Notes: a model not told the origin generated them from the sequence alone. Positions 12,063-24,859 are shown, counted from the stretch's first letter. The stretch: DNA of 64,000 bases from Sphagnum magellanicum (GCA_021904315.1 CM038922.1:9399347-9463346); one strand, 5' to 3'. A program made the numbers and translations.

Positions 12063-12479
12063 TGAACCTTATTTCGATATTGGTTATATCCCTCCCCCTT
12101 TCGACTGTTGATTCTAGTCTTCTAAAAGCAATTGAGTTTTAGAATCAATAGGGCTCAGTTTGTTGATGTTCACTAAGATGGGGTTGGGATCAAACTTGTT
12201 TATAATCACTAGAAGTGTTATATTATTAGGTAAACAATACTGGATCATGCATGGTCCAAACCAACATTGTTTGAACTTGCTCATGTGTTATTTGTGTGCT
12301 TTTGGAAACCAAAGCACATGGTCGCTAAGGGAGAAGGACTTGGTTTAATAATGATTATGCGCCCATAATGCATGATTCCATTGTCATTTGCCTATGGTTT
12401 TTGTTGCCAGTGTTTGAAATTCCTCCAACTTCTTTAACTTTAACAGTTTGGTACTAAAAACCCATGTCATGGCGAAACT

Positions 12480-13290
12480 TTAAAACATTACAAAATTGGT
12501 CATAGGTTGCAAATATTCAGTAGGCATCACAACATGCAATCCATACACCAACTAAAAAGGAGTATGACCTGTGCCCACCTTGAAAACCATTCTATAGGCA
12601 AATAAAACAATGGGAAATGTTTATCCCAATCCATGTGATTTTTGTTGACTAATTTGGTCAGTAACAAACCAATAACCTTATTAGTAGATTATGCCTAAAT
12701 GTTTCCTTGAAGGTAGTAAGTTGTAGAGCTATGTGCTAAAACAAAAAATGAATGGTAAGGATTTGGATGGCCTCATTGATTAAATGGGCACCTTGGTCGC
12801 TAACCAAAATGAAAGGGCAACCAAACTCAGTTAAAATGAATTCATAAATGAATTGAATTGTGACTACAGCCACGTTGGTTTTTAGTGCCTTTGCCTCCAC
12901 CCACTTGGTTGCATAATTGGTAGCAACCAAAATGTACATATTGTCATGTGAGCAACTCATGAGTTTAATGGGGCCAATGAAATCCAAACCCCATTTCATG
13001 AATGGTTCAACTAGGAGCATGGTGATCAATTTTGCCATTGGGGTATGTAAAAGATTTTTGGTTTATTGGCAAGCATCTCAAGATTGACAGTGCTACTATG
13101 CATCCCTGTGCAAGGTTGGCCACTAGTACTTAGCATTCCATCACCTTTCGTGCTATGATGTCCATTGAAAAAAGTATGCCACCAACTCTTTCATGCATCT
13201 TTTATAAGATTACCAAAATCTCGTCATCATGTAAACATTGGCACAAAATTTGATCTTGCCCTTGTTTGTATAACATCCCATTGATGATGG
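12480..13290 (-). mobile_element. Integrase region of element B
   Basis: 12736-13038 reads [13 protein letters not shown], then [18 protein letters not shown] and [15 protein letters not shown]. These are the first and second catalytic-Asp blocks in the form used by Tat/Athila elements (W-G-x-D-F-x-G-P-I; A-x-D-Y-x-T-K-W-x-E-A; S-D-x-G). Flanking sequence to 13290 fits the zinc-binding N-terminus. Broken. Confidence 0.88.
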
Positions 13291-13399
13291 TAAACGGCAA
13301 TGCCTTCAACACCAATTTCTTCTATTGCTCCGTGGAATATCCCTTTAAAAAAAATTCAGTAGAGATGTACGTATGCACTTTTTGTAACCATTCCAATTG

Positions 13400-14944
13400 A
13401 AGTGCAAACAACTATGCATCAATAATATTGTTAGGCACCCTCGGATTTTTTGTAGCATCAGGAAGTCGCGAGAAAGTGTTTGCCATTAAATGAGAATGCA
13501 TTGGTTTGTACACCATCAAAAAATCATACTCATGAATAACAATAGCCACCTAGCAATTCATCTTAATAGTTGAAGTTTTTTTATGAGGTATAACAATGCC
13601 ATGTGGTTGATGTAGAAAACAAACTTGTTTCTTAATAGACAACATTTGAATTTATGCAAAGCATGAACCATGGCAAAGGCTTTTCTTTCGGTGGTGGTGT
13701 AGTTTTTCTCCACATTGTTTAAGAGTCTTGAAGCATATGCAATTGGTTAATCACATTTTCCAATAGGATTTTGAGCTAGCATAGGCCTAACTACTAGATT
13801 TGACACATTTATGTGGACATGAAACTCCATCTCCCATTTGGGTGCAATTAAGATCGAACATCCAGATACCTTTGTTTTATAGCCTCCCATGTTTTTTGAC
13901 ATTCGGCAGTTCACACAAACACCTATGTTTTATGTAATAATTTTGTGATGGGGGCCATGATGAAGGTAAAGTTCTTGATGAAACATTGATAAAATTAGGC
14001 CATCCCATTGAAAACCTATATGTTATTAAGTGTTTTTGGTGCAGGCATATTTTCGATTACCAAAATATTTTTCAAATCAAATAATTTTCCCACCTTGAAG
14101 ACAACATACCCAAGTATGACCTTTGAGTAAACCAAAAAGCATGCATTTCTTTGGATTCAAACTAATACCAAATTTTTGGCATTTGTCAAAACACAACCGA
14201 AGTTTGGTAAGGTGCATTTTGAAGTCATTAAATACTAAAGTCATCTAAAAACAATTTCATGAACACCCTAAGGTATTCACGAAATGTCATATTCATTATT
14301 CGTTGGTAAGTTGGTGGAGCATTTTTCAATCCAAAAGGCATGACTATCTAAACAAATGTTCCCCAATCGGTAATGAAAGTAGTCTTGTACATGTCTTCCA
14401 AGGCGATCGTTATTTGATGATAACCCAAAAAGCCATCTAGAAACGAGTAGACTTCATGCTCTGCCACCATGTCAAGTACTTCCTTCATAAAAGGCAAAGG
14501 ATAGGGATCCTTTTTCGTGGCAATGTTAAGTTTTCAAAACTCCACGCAAATTCAGAACTTCCCATTCTTTTTCAGTACCACCACAATGGGAGAGAGCCAA
14601 GTTACCTCCTCCATTGGGACGATGAATTTTGCAGTTAATAGCTTGTCTAAATCTTGTTTTATGACCGCAACATAGTTCGGATTCACCTGATACCATGTTT
14701 GATGTGAGGTAGGTAAATTGGTATTAAGCACAATTTGATGGTGTGCTAAGTGCAATGGAATACCTCTTAGATCCTTGTACATCCACGCAAAGACGTTTTT
14801 GCATTTTTTCAACAATTGTTCTATTACATTTGCCATAAAAAGGTCCAAATCAGTGTTCAATTTCACCACTTGTGATTCATTGTGAGTACCCAAATTTAGT
14901 GGGCGAATTTGGATTTCTAATAAATTCCACTTTGCCATCTTCAT
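13400..14944 (-). mobile_element. Reverse transcriptase and RNase H region of element B
   Basis: 14552-14944 reads LRGIPLHLAHHQIVLNT then NPNYVAVIKQDLDKLL and EVTWLSPIVVVLKKNGKF, the RT N-terminal region (I-x-x-x-x-A-x-H-x-I ... V-K-K-N-G-K). Near 14400-14450 the minus strand encodes EVYSFLDGFLGYHQI, the Tat/Athila form of RT domain 2. RNase H-like pieces follow to about 13400. Many frames; fossil. Confidence 0.88.
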
Positions 14945-15299
14945 GTCCTACTTCAAGTTGGCGTAGTGTCCACCAAAAAATTTCTCGGTGTGTGTGGAAA
15001 ATAAAAAATTGGTTCATTGATATCAATTTTCATATCGGTACCAATTTTGGTATTAGTATCGATTTTGGCATCAATACTAGTTTTGGGATCAATACCAGTT
15101 TTTGCACCTATATTGGTTTTTGCATCGATATTGATTTTTGCATCGACTACCACCTTCACTAATTTTTTTGGCTTTAATAAAGTAATGGTGCCAATTGTAA
15201 ACAAATATAGTTTGGTTGCTAACAACATGTCTTCCTCCTCATCTATGATTTCATTAACAAAATCGTAGCAAAATAAAACTTTTGGGTGTTTAATGTTGT

Positions 15300-15760
15300 T
15301 ATCCAAATGTTTTATTACTGCTATGGTGCGGATACTACCATTACCTTCAATGTTGATGAAGTTACTCCCCCAATCATGTGTAACCTTGGCATCTCATAGC
15401 CATGGACGATCCGATAGCATGGAGTAACTAGCATCCAATATGTTGTTCTTCATTACTATGAAGGTGACGATATACAGGATACCATGGATATGGATTTTTC
15501 AAATCTCAAATTAACCCTATTGGTTTAATTAGGGTTTTTTTTCCCATCCTAAGGGTATAGGTGCAGGTTTTGAGATAGATAATCCAAATTTGTTCTTCAC
15601 AACCTCCATGATAATGTTAACACATGAGCCCCCATCCAACAAAACATCCTCCACTAGGTTTTTCCCCACATGTATTGGAATTACTACCATGTTGAAGATT
15701 TATAGCAATTGACTTTACATCACAAGGTGGAGCTTGAGGATGGGTTGGTTGACTACCAGG
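15300..15760 (-). mobile_element. Protease region of element B
   Basis: Near 15610-15660 the minus strand encodes VEDVLLDGGSCVNII. This is the D-G-G-S active-site form typical of Tat/Athila-type retropepsins. It is correctly placed between gag and RT. Confidence 0.75.
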
Positions 15761-16329
15761 AAATATTCAAGGGCCAAATGCATGAATTGACCGAAGGTGA
15801 AAGTATGTTTACTATTTAATAATTGTTAACCAATTTTTTAGAGCACATTTTTTTTTTGGTAATTGCTCCATCATCAACAAAATTCCATTTTTTATTGGTT
15901 TAAATGATTCTTACATTGGTGGTTGGCTCCTTCGGGATGTTTCCACTATGGATTTCGATGCTTGCATTTGTTGGATGACTAATGCAAAGGTCTTTTACAA
16001 TTGCTCCCCCTATTCCCAATCTTCCACGTTCTTGGTTTTCCAAGGCTCCTTCTCTCGTTGCAACATTAGTCTTGGGTTCTAGTTCCTTGTTTCAAAAGCT
16101 AATACCATGTTGACAGTGGCCTCATCCTTTTTCGGTCCTACATGGGAGACTTTGTCTTGAAACATCTCTTGTGCAACTGATTTATGTGGACAATGATATA
16201 TATTATTATAGTGAATTGCATATGAAACAATGGTAAACCAAGGAACTTCCTTGATTTCGGTTCCCCTATTTCTCATGGTTTCCTTTTGATCTTCATCCTG
16301 CTTGAAGAGAAACTTCATTCACTAAAACT

Positions 16330-16960
16330 ATTTTTTGTCTTTCAACTTGTTGTTTGGATTCTTTGGGTTCCAATGACAATGCTCCTTTAGATGCCTTGGT
16401 TTATGATAGAAACCACACATATTTTTTATATGAATGTTGTCTAATGCTTTCTCTAGTTTTTTTGGTGGTTCTAATAATTTTCAACACTCCTTTGCATTTG
16501 CCATAGTCTCCTCATAAGTGACCACAAATTCTTTGTGTTTGAATAAGGTATCTTGCTTCATTCCTGTAATTGCAATTTGCAAGTAGGGGACCAATCTAAC
16601 TCGGAAGAAGGTTGTCAACAAGTTGTCGTTCACTTCATGTTGAAAATAGTTGGCAATTTTGAGGATTCGTTCATAATAAGCCTTAACCTTTTTGTCATTA
16701 CTTTGTTTAATGACTCTAAGAGCCATGTCAATTTGTTCATCATTTTGAATAGTGTGATAATGCTTACAAAATGTAACTTCTAACTCCATAAAAGAGCAAC
16801 TTGGATGAAATTGCATAAAATTTTCGCCCCACTCTAAAATTGCATCTCTTAAGGTGAAACAAAACGAGTTCATTATGTCAACATCCCGCTTTTCACCGTT
16901 AGCCTAAATTGTTTTCCGAAACATTCGAACATGTGCATTCGGATTTGTCCCAACAGAGTA
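16330..16960 (-). mobile_element. Gag (retrotransposon gag domain) of element B
   Basis: 16481-16873 reads FTLRDAILEWGENFMQF, then MELEVTFCKHYHTIQND and KVKAYYERILKIANYF. This follows the gypsy gag core (F-x-x-x-L-x-x-x-A-x-x-W ... F-x-x-x-x-x-x-x-x ... E-x-x-x-x-F). A Cys/His-containing stretch follows near 16380-16430. It looks open over about 130 codons. Confidence 0.85.
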
Positions 16961-16999
16961 AATTACATACAACAATGATTTCCTTGATGAAGAAGCCAC

Positions 17000-17260
17000 A
17001 AGAATAGTGGGTGCCTATGGTGGATACCATGGTGGGTACCATGGGTTCCAAGGGGAACATGGCCAGGGAACACCAAAAGGCATACTTGCGCCTCCAACCA
17101 GAAATCCACCTCCACCTCCTCCTAAAGGTCCTCCACCACTTGGGGATCCACTTCCATTCAGGGGTCCACCTTTGCCTGGAGGTCCAACACCTCTTCCCAA
17201 AGGTCCATTCCCCCCTTTTGGTGGTCATCCACTCCCATGAAGGGGACTACCACTGCCTTC
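17000..17260 (-). repeat. Gly/Pro-rich low-complexity segment at the gag N-terminal side
   Basis: Runs of GGW/CCWCC-type codons make this tract open in several frames on both strands: Pro-rich on plus and Gly/Pro-rich (GPPGKGGPL, GGGGGG) on minus. On the minus strand it continues toward the gag domain of element B, so I read it as the low-complexity N-terminal part of that gag. The plus-strand proline-rich reading is a shadow. Confidence 0.5.
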
Positions 17261-17739
17261 CATAAGTATCCCACCTCCATAATTATCGAATCTTGTTGGG
17301 GGATTTCATGTGGGCGATTGGAAATAAGGCACCAAATTTTTACTAAAAAACCCACCAATAGGAGCAATTACTAGGGAGTCATCACAAACGCTTGGACACT
17401 TTGACTTCCTCTAATTGCAACAATTCCAATAGACATCATATTTGGGAAAAGGTATGCTACAGGTGTGTTGGAGAAAGAAAATGGGAGGTTTCCTAGGTAA
17501 TACATATTAGGAATCATTGTCCATGGGTTAGGAATATTGTTGTTGCTTACATAGGATGGTCCATGGTTCCCAAGTTAGGCTAGTAAAATTGTCGCAACCC
17601 TAGCTTTGGGCTCACAACCAAAGCTAAGGGGTTACAAGGTTGCGAGCCAAGAAAAAGCATGGGAGTCAAGGCAAAGAGGTCACAAGGGTGCGGGCCAAGA
17701 AGAAGCTCGGGAGTCACATCACATACTCCCGGGAGTGTA

Positions 17740-18330
17740 AGAAAATGTGAAGGAGTATGAGGGAGTGAACCCTCACACTCCCAAAGCAACTCTCACTTTG
17801 GTAGATGGAGTCCCAATGGACTCCCAAAACTTCAGAAAGGGATTTCAAAGGTCAAAACTCAATGGTTTATGGCATTCTTTATATCATTGGAAAGCTCTTA
17901 GAATGTAAATATCTAAAATGGGCTCGTATTGCTCATTTGGACATCTGAAACACAAGTTATGGCTAAAAGAAAGGCCTGGAGTCAAACTAGCAGTTTAACT
18001 CCTGACCAGAAAAAGTCGGGAATCGACCTAATTTACTTAGTTGCAAAGGGCGTGCAACATACCCTTGAAAAGTTCTTAACGAGAGCTATAACTTTGCTTT
18101 AGATCGCATCTCAATCCAAGGTCCGTTCGCAAAGTTGTGGGAGTCCCAACCGGCGTAATTTTGGGACTCCCACTCGGGAGTCTCGGGAGAAAAAAACCAT
18201 TTGGATGTAGGCTCCATGGCCAGTCACAGAGTATACTATAAGGGGAAGGTGGTGGCTTCCCCCAAGTCCGAGCTGTGGTGAGTCTAGTGTGTCCATGTTG
18301 CCCGTGGCTCGTTGTGAGCCATGGATTATA
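17740..18330 (-). repeat. Inverted-arm copy of the 20683-21680 repeat (partial)
   Basis: Read on the minus strand this matches about 20930-21480. Shared blocks include the GGAAGCC.C.ACCTTCCCC block near the AGTATACT motif, CCAAATGG, TCCCGA and GGGTC.ATTCC, and a paired TATATCATT..AAAGC. The copies are clearly diverged. The homology ends near 18330 and about 17750. It borders element B on its 5' side, so it could be a decayed 5' LTR of that element; inference. Confidence 0.65.
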
Positions 18331-19921
18331 GCTCAATAATTAGTTAAGCTTTAGTTCCGTAATTTTCCTTAATACTAATGATTTGAATGCTTATAAGCCT
18401 CCAAATAGTGATTATTAATAATTGAATCAGTTTTTGTGATATTTTTAGGCATATAATACTTCTTTATTTCAATTGATGTAACGCTTAATCAATTAAACAC
18501 CTAGTAAACCTTTTAAAATACATTATCCCTTTTATGTTGTAGAGAAGGGAAAAGGGATGTAAAATTAGATGTGATTTATTGATATCTAGGGAATACAAGC
18601 CCATAACTAACAATAGCAATTCGCCATGACAAGGTTAAGTTAGTATGTAGAAGAATCTTTAAGCACTAATGATGTACTTGTAAGATTTTTAGGATGTAGT
18701 CCTAATACATTTTATTTAATTTCACTTCTATCAGACTTTTAAATAGAATCAAATCAAACTTAAGTATTAACATTTTCGCCTGAGTAGCCTCAGGTGAATT
18801 ACAACTTTATAACCGACTTAAAAGATAGATCACAATTGTAAAAAATCTAGAATGCAACGAATGGTGCGAACAAGGTACTCGATTCGGTGCTCCATGGAAA
18901 GGGGGTTGATTGGCCCTCGTAGCCAACGATAATGGCCATCACTAGGAACCCACGTTCGACAATGGAAACAGACATCATCATCTTCACATTGACATTCTTC
19001 AAACCTTTCTGGCGTGGTTCCACGAGCAGGAAAGAATTTTAAATAAATTGCTAAAGCATGTGGGTTAGGAGACAATCCACGATCTCATGCCGAACGATCG
19101 ACTCAAGTGCGCACCACTCGCCTGGGCGGTTCTTCTTCGCGCGGCCGTTGAAAAACAATCACGTCGAACGGTGCTTCTTTAAATTCTTCCTATTCTACTA
19201 GTGCAACTGGAGGATTTGAAGGTGTAGCAATATCATTTGCCATGATTAGTTTTCACATGCATCAACAAAAACCAAGAAGGTAGTACAAACAATGCGGTAC
19301 TTGCAGGGGTGAGGCCTTTTTATTTAACAAATTAGGGTAGGCGTAAGGTGTGGGAGTGACGGCAGAACCTCATGAAACTCGAACATCCTAGATCTAATGG
19401 ATTCATCAAACCTTAATTTCGACGGTGGATTTAGAAGTATGTGGGGGTTTTTTGTGGTGCAAATTTACTTCCAATTTACTATGTACTACATAGTTAACTA
19501 GTGCATGGTAAAATCAATAGGTAGGGGATATCAAGAGAGTAAATGGTACAAGGGAATGTTAGTTCAACCATTGAATTAGTCAAGTAAGAATTCAAGGACG
19601 TTATTAGTTACTACTAATAAACTATCCTAGTAGTTAGTTACTTGAAGTAATTAAGATGAAGAAATAGGATGTGAAGGTCAACGGACGGAAAGGATAAGGA
19701 TCAAGCTCAAGAGACCTCATCAAGATATCCAATATAAAGGAAGGGATGAATCCTCCAATCCAAGGGAGAGGGTATTGTGTGTATGTGGAAAGGAAAGAAA
19801 GAGGAGGAGGAAGTGTGAGGAAGAATGTTTAGTCCTTATGTGTGGAGAGGTGTTCATGGAAAAGGGGTGTGCAAAAATCAAACATGGAAGGAAGGAAATT
19901 GTGTGTAACAAGTACTTGTAG
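18331..19921. other. Spacer with one decayed coding-like stretch
   Basis: AT-rich, no recognised gene. On the minus strand from an ATG at 19241-19243 down to about 18830 there is a coding-like stretch. Its best part (18830-19075) is Cys-containing (CQCEDDDVCFHCRTW). The stretch is interrupted and I cannot name a family; it may belong to a retroelement or to the host. Confidence 0.3.
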
Positions 19922-20290
19922 CAAAGCCTCTGGAATTTTGATTCAATTAGTTGTTCTTCCCAAATCCACTGTTGGATTTGTGTCAAAATGAAATCAGTTT
20001 TAGTTTGGAAGGTGTAGAAGGTTCTCCCAAAATTTCAACATCATCAGAGTTGCTGTCAGGGAACTACATTGGTTGGAAGTAGAGGGTGTTGTGGTGGAAT
20101 CCATGGAAGGAATTCCATGACAAAGCCTCTGGATTTTTATTTCAATTAATTGTTCTTCTCAAATCCACCGTTAGATTTGGGTCAAAATTAAATTAGTTTT
20201 AGTTTGGAAGGTGTAGAAGGTTCTCCCAAAATTTCAGCTTCATCAGAGTTGCTGTAAGGGAGCTACATTTGTTGGAAGTAGAGGGGGTCG
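19922..20290. repeat. Tandem duplication, ~199-bp unit
   Basis: Two direct copies start CAAAGCCTCTGGA at 19922 and 20121 and share a TTAGTTTGGAAGGTGTAGAA block, TTCTCCCAAAATTTCA and CATCAGAGTTGCTGT. The second copy is slightly shorter. No coding sense seen. Confidence 0.88.
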
Positions 20291-20682
20291 AATTGTCTGT
20301 TTTTTCCTTCAATCTAAGCAAAGTGGTTTCTAGTTCAAAGTTTAACTCTTGATAAAAAAAATAAAAAATAAAACAAAAAATTTATGAGATTTTGTACCAA
20401 GGTTCCTTTTTAGATTAACTTTTTTTCAAAAATCCAATGCATGTTAGATTAGGATGTTATGTGTAGATATTGGACACAACGCATTAGATCCTTAATGAAT
20501 TTCATTACTTACCTTGAACCACCTTACGTGTTAAACTACAACTACATAGTAGTTCCACTTCCAATCGGGTTTTTTGTGAGTGCACATCTTAATGGTGAAG
20601 GTGTGCAAAAATTTCTCACATTCGTCCTAACACCAAAGGTGCTCCAACTATGCACTAACCGTTTTTTGTGGGTTGTGTGTAG

Positions 20683-21680
20683 TGACGCGCTCCCAAGTCC
20701 CTAGTTAAACCCAAGTTGGGTCTAAATTACTCACACAACAAAATTGTGAAAAACTCGGGGCACACTCCCAGCTCTCAACATTAGAAGGGGTAGAGGGGCA
20801 TGTTAAAGCTCTGGGATGGGACTAGGAAAAGTGACAAGCTATTCACTTGCTCAACCATGCATCAAACCAACCAACAAGTTGGTTAATTCACATTCTGGAG
20901 CACCCTTGGTGCTAGGACAAGCCACGGGCAACTTTGGACTCACTTGACTCACCACGGCCCGGACTCGGGGGAAGCCACTACCTTCCCCCATATAGTATAC
21001 TTTGTGCTTCTCCACAACACCCACATCCAAATGGCTTTTTGTCCTAGGACTCCCAAGGAGGAGTCCCGAAACTGTCTTGGTTTGGACTCCTGGGACTTTG
21101 CGCGATCATAATTCTTTTCTTAGACCTTCGATTGGGATGAGGTCTAAAGCAAACTTGTAGCTCTCCTCAAAAGTTTTCCAACGATGTGTCACACTCCACC
21201 TGCACGCATTGGGTTTGGGTCGATTCCTGACTTTTAATGGTCGGGAGTCAAATTGCCAATTTGACTTCTAGCCTTTCTTTTCGCCATAACTTGTGTTACA
21301 AATGTCCAAATGGCCCATACGAGGCCATTTTCGACATTTACACTTTGTTAGCTTTCTAATGATATAAAGAACGCCCCAATGCAAGGTGTTTTGACCCTTG
21401 CGATCGAATTCTGAAGTTTTGGGAGTCCCAAAGGATTCCCAAGTCCCAATTTCGGGAGTGTGAGTTTCATCTTCACACTCTTCTAAGTAGAGTTGCGACA
21501 TGTAGGCCCGTGTGAGTGAGTGAAGCTTGTCAACTCTTCCTAGTTTCATCTCGGAGCTCCAACGCACCCCTCTACCCCTCAAAATGTTATGAACTAAGGA
21601 GCGTGCCCCAACTCCTCCCTCTTCCGTTGTCTTCTATTTGGACTCACATTTGAGTCCTTCGAGGAGTTGGGAGTGCGTCA
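20683..21680 (+). mobile_element. 998-bp repeat with 14-bp inverted ends (solo LTR or non-autonomous DNA element)
   Basis: It begins TGACGCGCTCCCAA and ends TTGGGAGTGCGTCA; the ends are reverse complements except for one base. The flanks (TGTAG left, AAAAT right) show no target duplication. A diverged copy lies inverted at 17740-18330. TG...CA ends and LTR-like length favour a solo LTR. The long terminal inverted repeat favours a DNA element. No coding sequence is seen inside. Confidence 0.6.
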
Positions 21681-22663
21681 AAAATATTATTTCTAATAGG
21701 ATTCATCATTGAGTATTAGTTGTTTAACATTTGAATAACGAGGTAACTTGGGCCAATTATGAAAGAAGGGGTACACTCAAATATTACAGGAACCTAAGTC
21801 ATTAGAATTTAGGAACTAACTGAGATTGCAGGTTGGGTGGTATCAAAATTTAGTTCAATCACAAAAATTGGTACTTGGTTGGATCTATAGGGGTAGTTTC
21901 CAACTACATGTGTGGAACCTTTACAAAAAGTGCAAACCTAGTTAATGGGTGTGGAATCAATAGTAAAAGTAGGCATTACTAAAATTGTCTAACATGAGTC
22001 ATGTTCCCCACAAATATTCATCATCAAAAAGTGGTCACTATTGTTAGTTTCAAAAGTAGCCTTCTCCAGAGACTTCGCCAGATCTTCAATCGTCCTTTAA
22101 AATTGAAAATTTTGAATTTCTAAGGCTCAGGTATTGGGTGCAACAATCTCTTCATACCTAAAAACATCATTTCTGGCAGGGGTCCAAACATGGCCATCGA
22201 AAGGTTTCGTGTCCATGGTCATGACCAACCACTCCATTGAATGAATTTTAGTGTCAATTTGTATTTCAAGTTTTCCTCTTTCAATGTTGATTTTGACCTC
22301 TTGTTGTTTTACCACATGTAGCATAACAAGGCCTTCCCAATCCATTGTGTGAAATTGTCCTCCCTGATTAGCAAAAAGGACAGCCCCACCTTCTCACTAC
22401 AACACCTTATTCATTTGCTTCCTCGTACTCCTTGTCAACACAATTGTCATCTTTCAAAAACAAAAGTAGTTCACACCTATAATAAATATTTTTTTATGTT
22501 TTTCTTAGTTTTGAACAAAAGAACAAATTACACAAACAATGAAATTTTTGGAAAAAATAATACCCATTTTTCCAGTGTAGACACATAGCTTCTACTAAAT
22601 CTTTCGATAAGAGAACTACTGAACCAAAAATTCTAGTTCTATATCCACCAAATGGTCACCAAA
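21681..22663 (-). other. Tract next to an LTR, one unrecognised open stretch
   Basis: A minus-strand reading at 22127-22345 (starts MDWEGLVMLHVV, 72 codons) sits about 320 bp inside the LTR at 22664-24691, where the gag start of a minus-strand element would be expected. I do not recognise it. The minus strand immediately beside the LTR reads TTTGGTGACC, a possible primer site beginning TGG. The rest is AT-rich with no gene seen. Confidence 0.3.
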
Positions 22664-24691
22664 TGTGAGGCCCACCCGGTGAATTTTCGAATGTTTTTGG
22701 ATTCTTGTTGAAAATCTAGATAGATTTGAACACCTCAAATCTATTAATGTTTAGTTACAAATAGTCATTTTAAAACAAATGGAAAACAATTAGGCAAATA
22801 GTCTATCATTTTTTCTTAATGATAATATAACAATTGTGCAACATCTCGAAAGTTGACACTAAAAAACAAGTAGGAAAAACAACTTGAATGCATTTTGTAA
22901 AGCAAAAAACTTGAGCAAAGACAAAACCCACTTCATGTGAAAAACTTCAAAATGCCAAATTACATTACTATCATGTCAAAAACAAAGATAAGAAAAAAAC
23001 CCCTTGAGCTTTTCCAAGAAAAGATTTCTTGAGTTTGCCAAAAAACAATGGGTATTTGAAAAGAATGAAAATCCTTTAAAATCCTCCTAAACTCCAAGTT
23101 ATCCACCCTTATTTTTCATCTAGAACTTGGAATTGAAGTAAAATGCAAGAACTAATTTTTCAATTTTATTAATAAACCACTTTTCAAATTCGATAGTGAC
23201 TTAAAACCGGTAGTGATCTAAAATCAGTAATAACCTAAAATCGGTAGTGACCTAAAATTGATAGTAACATCTAAAATTGGTTATAAATTAAAACCAATAA
23301 TAACGTAAAGTTAGTAAAATTATGAAATTGATAGAAGTGTAAAATTGGTTTATATATCAAAAATCTATAAAGCTTGATTTTTTGATACAAAATTATAACT
23401 CTTCAAAACTAGCCTAGAAATTTTTTTAACCTTAAGACCATAGTTGAATGTGATCCTTGACAAAAAGATGGTATCTTGATGTTAAACATGTGTTTTGTGT
23501 GTGAATCTTCAAAGGTGGCATTGAATTCTTCAAGAAACATTTCAAAGTCATTGAACAAGGGTGATTAATGTTCCAACAAATGTGTGAACCAATCAAGGGT
23601 TGTGCTTGACAACAAGGTGCCAATGAATCCAACTTGAGTTGGGCCAATTGGATACTGATGAGGATGAAGTCGGATGACCAAATGCACTTAGTTGACAAAA
23701 CCTCAAATCTTTGAAGATGTGCCATCAAACTTGTTAGGTAGGCTGATCCATGGATCGTTTGGTTATGTCGTGTTCCCAAAATGCATCCTAAAGAGGTTGA
23801 AATTTAATTGGTTTGCAAATGAGGAACAAATTCATGAAATGTTTGATTTTCATGTTCAAGATTCCTAAGGACAACAAGGACTTCTTCCATGGATGTAAAC
23901 ATGATTACGAACACCATGAAATATGACACCAACAAAAAGTGGGTAATTCATAACCTCAATCAACAAGAAGTGGGTAATTCACGACTTTTTAAAAACTTTT
24001 CCTTTGAAGAAGAGGGGTAATCCACACTCAAATCCAAAAGGAATTTAATTCTTAAATGACTCATAGATGCAAAACTAAACATAGATTTGATAAAGTCATT
24101 TCAAATTGTCAAGGACATGAAAATCCACAAAAATAAAGGTTAAAAGAAAATTTTAGGTTTAACTTTCAAACAAGGAACAAGACAAGATTATGTGATTAAA
24201 AAATAAAAACATAAAAATTAAGAACAAGAACATGAGATATGTAAAACAAATGTGAAAAGGAATCTTTATTATGTTCACATATGCAAACATGAACATAAAA
24301 AACATGACAAGGCTACTTTTATTTATACCTCTTTAGGGACCTAGCTCAAAGAAGTTTCCAAGGAGGCTTTTATGTGTGCATTAAATAAATAAGCTTTTTA
24401 AAAACCTTCATAATTGAGAGTCAACTATGAGTTGATCGAAATTTAACCGGAAATTAATCGGGACTTAACTAAAAGTTAACTAGGACTTAACTTTGAGTTA
24501 ATTGGGACTTAACTCAAAGTTGATTGGGAATTAATTAGGAGTTAACTTAGAGTTAAGTAAAACTTAACTAAAATTTAACTAGAGTGAATTTAAAATCAAC
24601 TAAAAGTGAACTATGAATTAAGTGGAAGTGAATTAAAACTAAACTAAAAGTTAGGTACATGGATGAATTCAAATGGGTGAACTCCATAACA
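22664..24691 (-). repeat. LTR (~2 kb) of the element A family
   Basis: It begins TGTGAGGCCCACCC and ends CTCCATAACA on the plus strand. The first ~760 bp match 5127-5845 and the last ~580 bp match 445-1045, so it unites the two partial LTRs of element A. The middle (23430-24110) has no match in them. The flanks CCAAA and TTGGC do not form a target duplication. It may be the 5' LTR of a minus-strand element whose body is largely gone, or a rearranged solo LTR. Confidence 0.72.
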
Positions 24692-24859
24692 TTGGCATCC
24701 ATAACATTATTTGCCCAGTGTGGCGGATTTGTCCATCTAGCACTAGACAACATGGAAGTATTAGCCCATTTCCCTAATGGGCGAACAAAGGAGTGACCAT
24801 TGAAATGCAAAATCCTTGGGTGGAAGGAAAATTTACTTCGACGTTTTGAGTGGAAGGTG

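Larger units (their letters stand above)
12068..17530 (-). mobile_element. Ty3/gypsy element B body (Tat/Athila-like pol), broken
   Basis: From high to low coordinates on the minus strand: Gly/Pro-rich segment, retrotransposon gag, protease, RT, RNase H, integrase. The protease motif (LLDGGSCVNI), RT motif (FLDGFLGYHQI) and integrase motif ([11 protein letters not shown]) are those of the non-chromodomain Tat/Athila side of Ty3/gypsy, so this is a separate lineage from element A. Multiple breaks in every part. No matching pair of LTRs can be assigned with confidence. Confidence 0.88.

Noticed and set aside
17007-17265. Proline-rich protein on the plus strand
   Set aside because: It is the complement of the Gly/Pro-rich gag segment of a minus-strand gypsy element; the base composition opens several frames at once.
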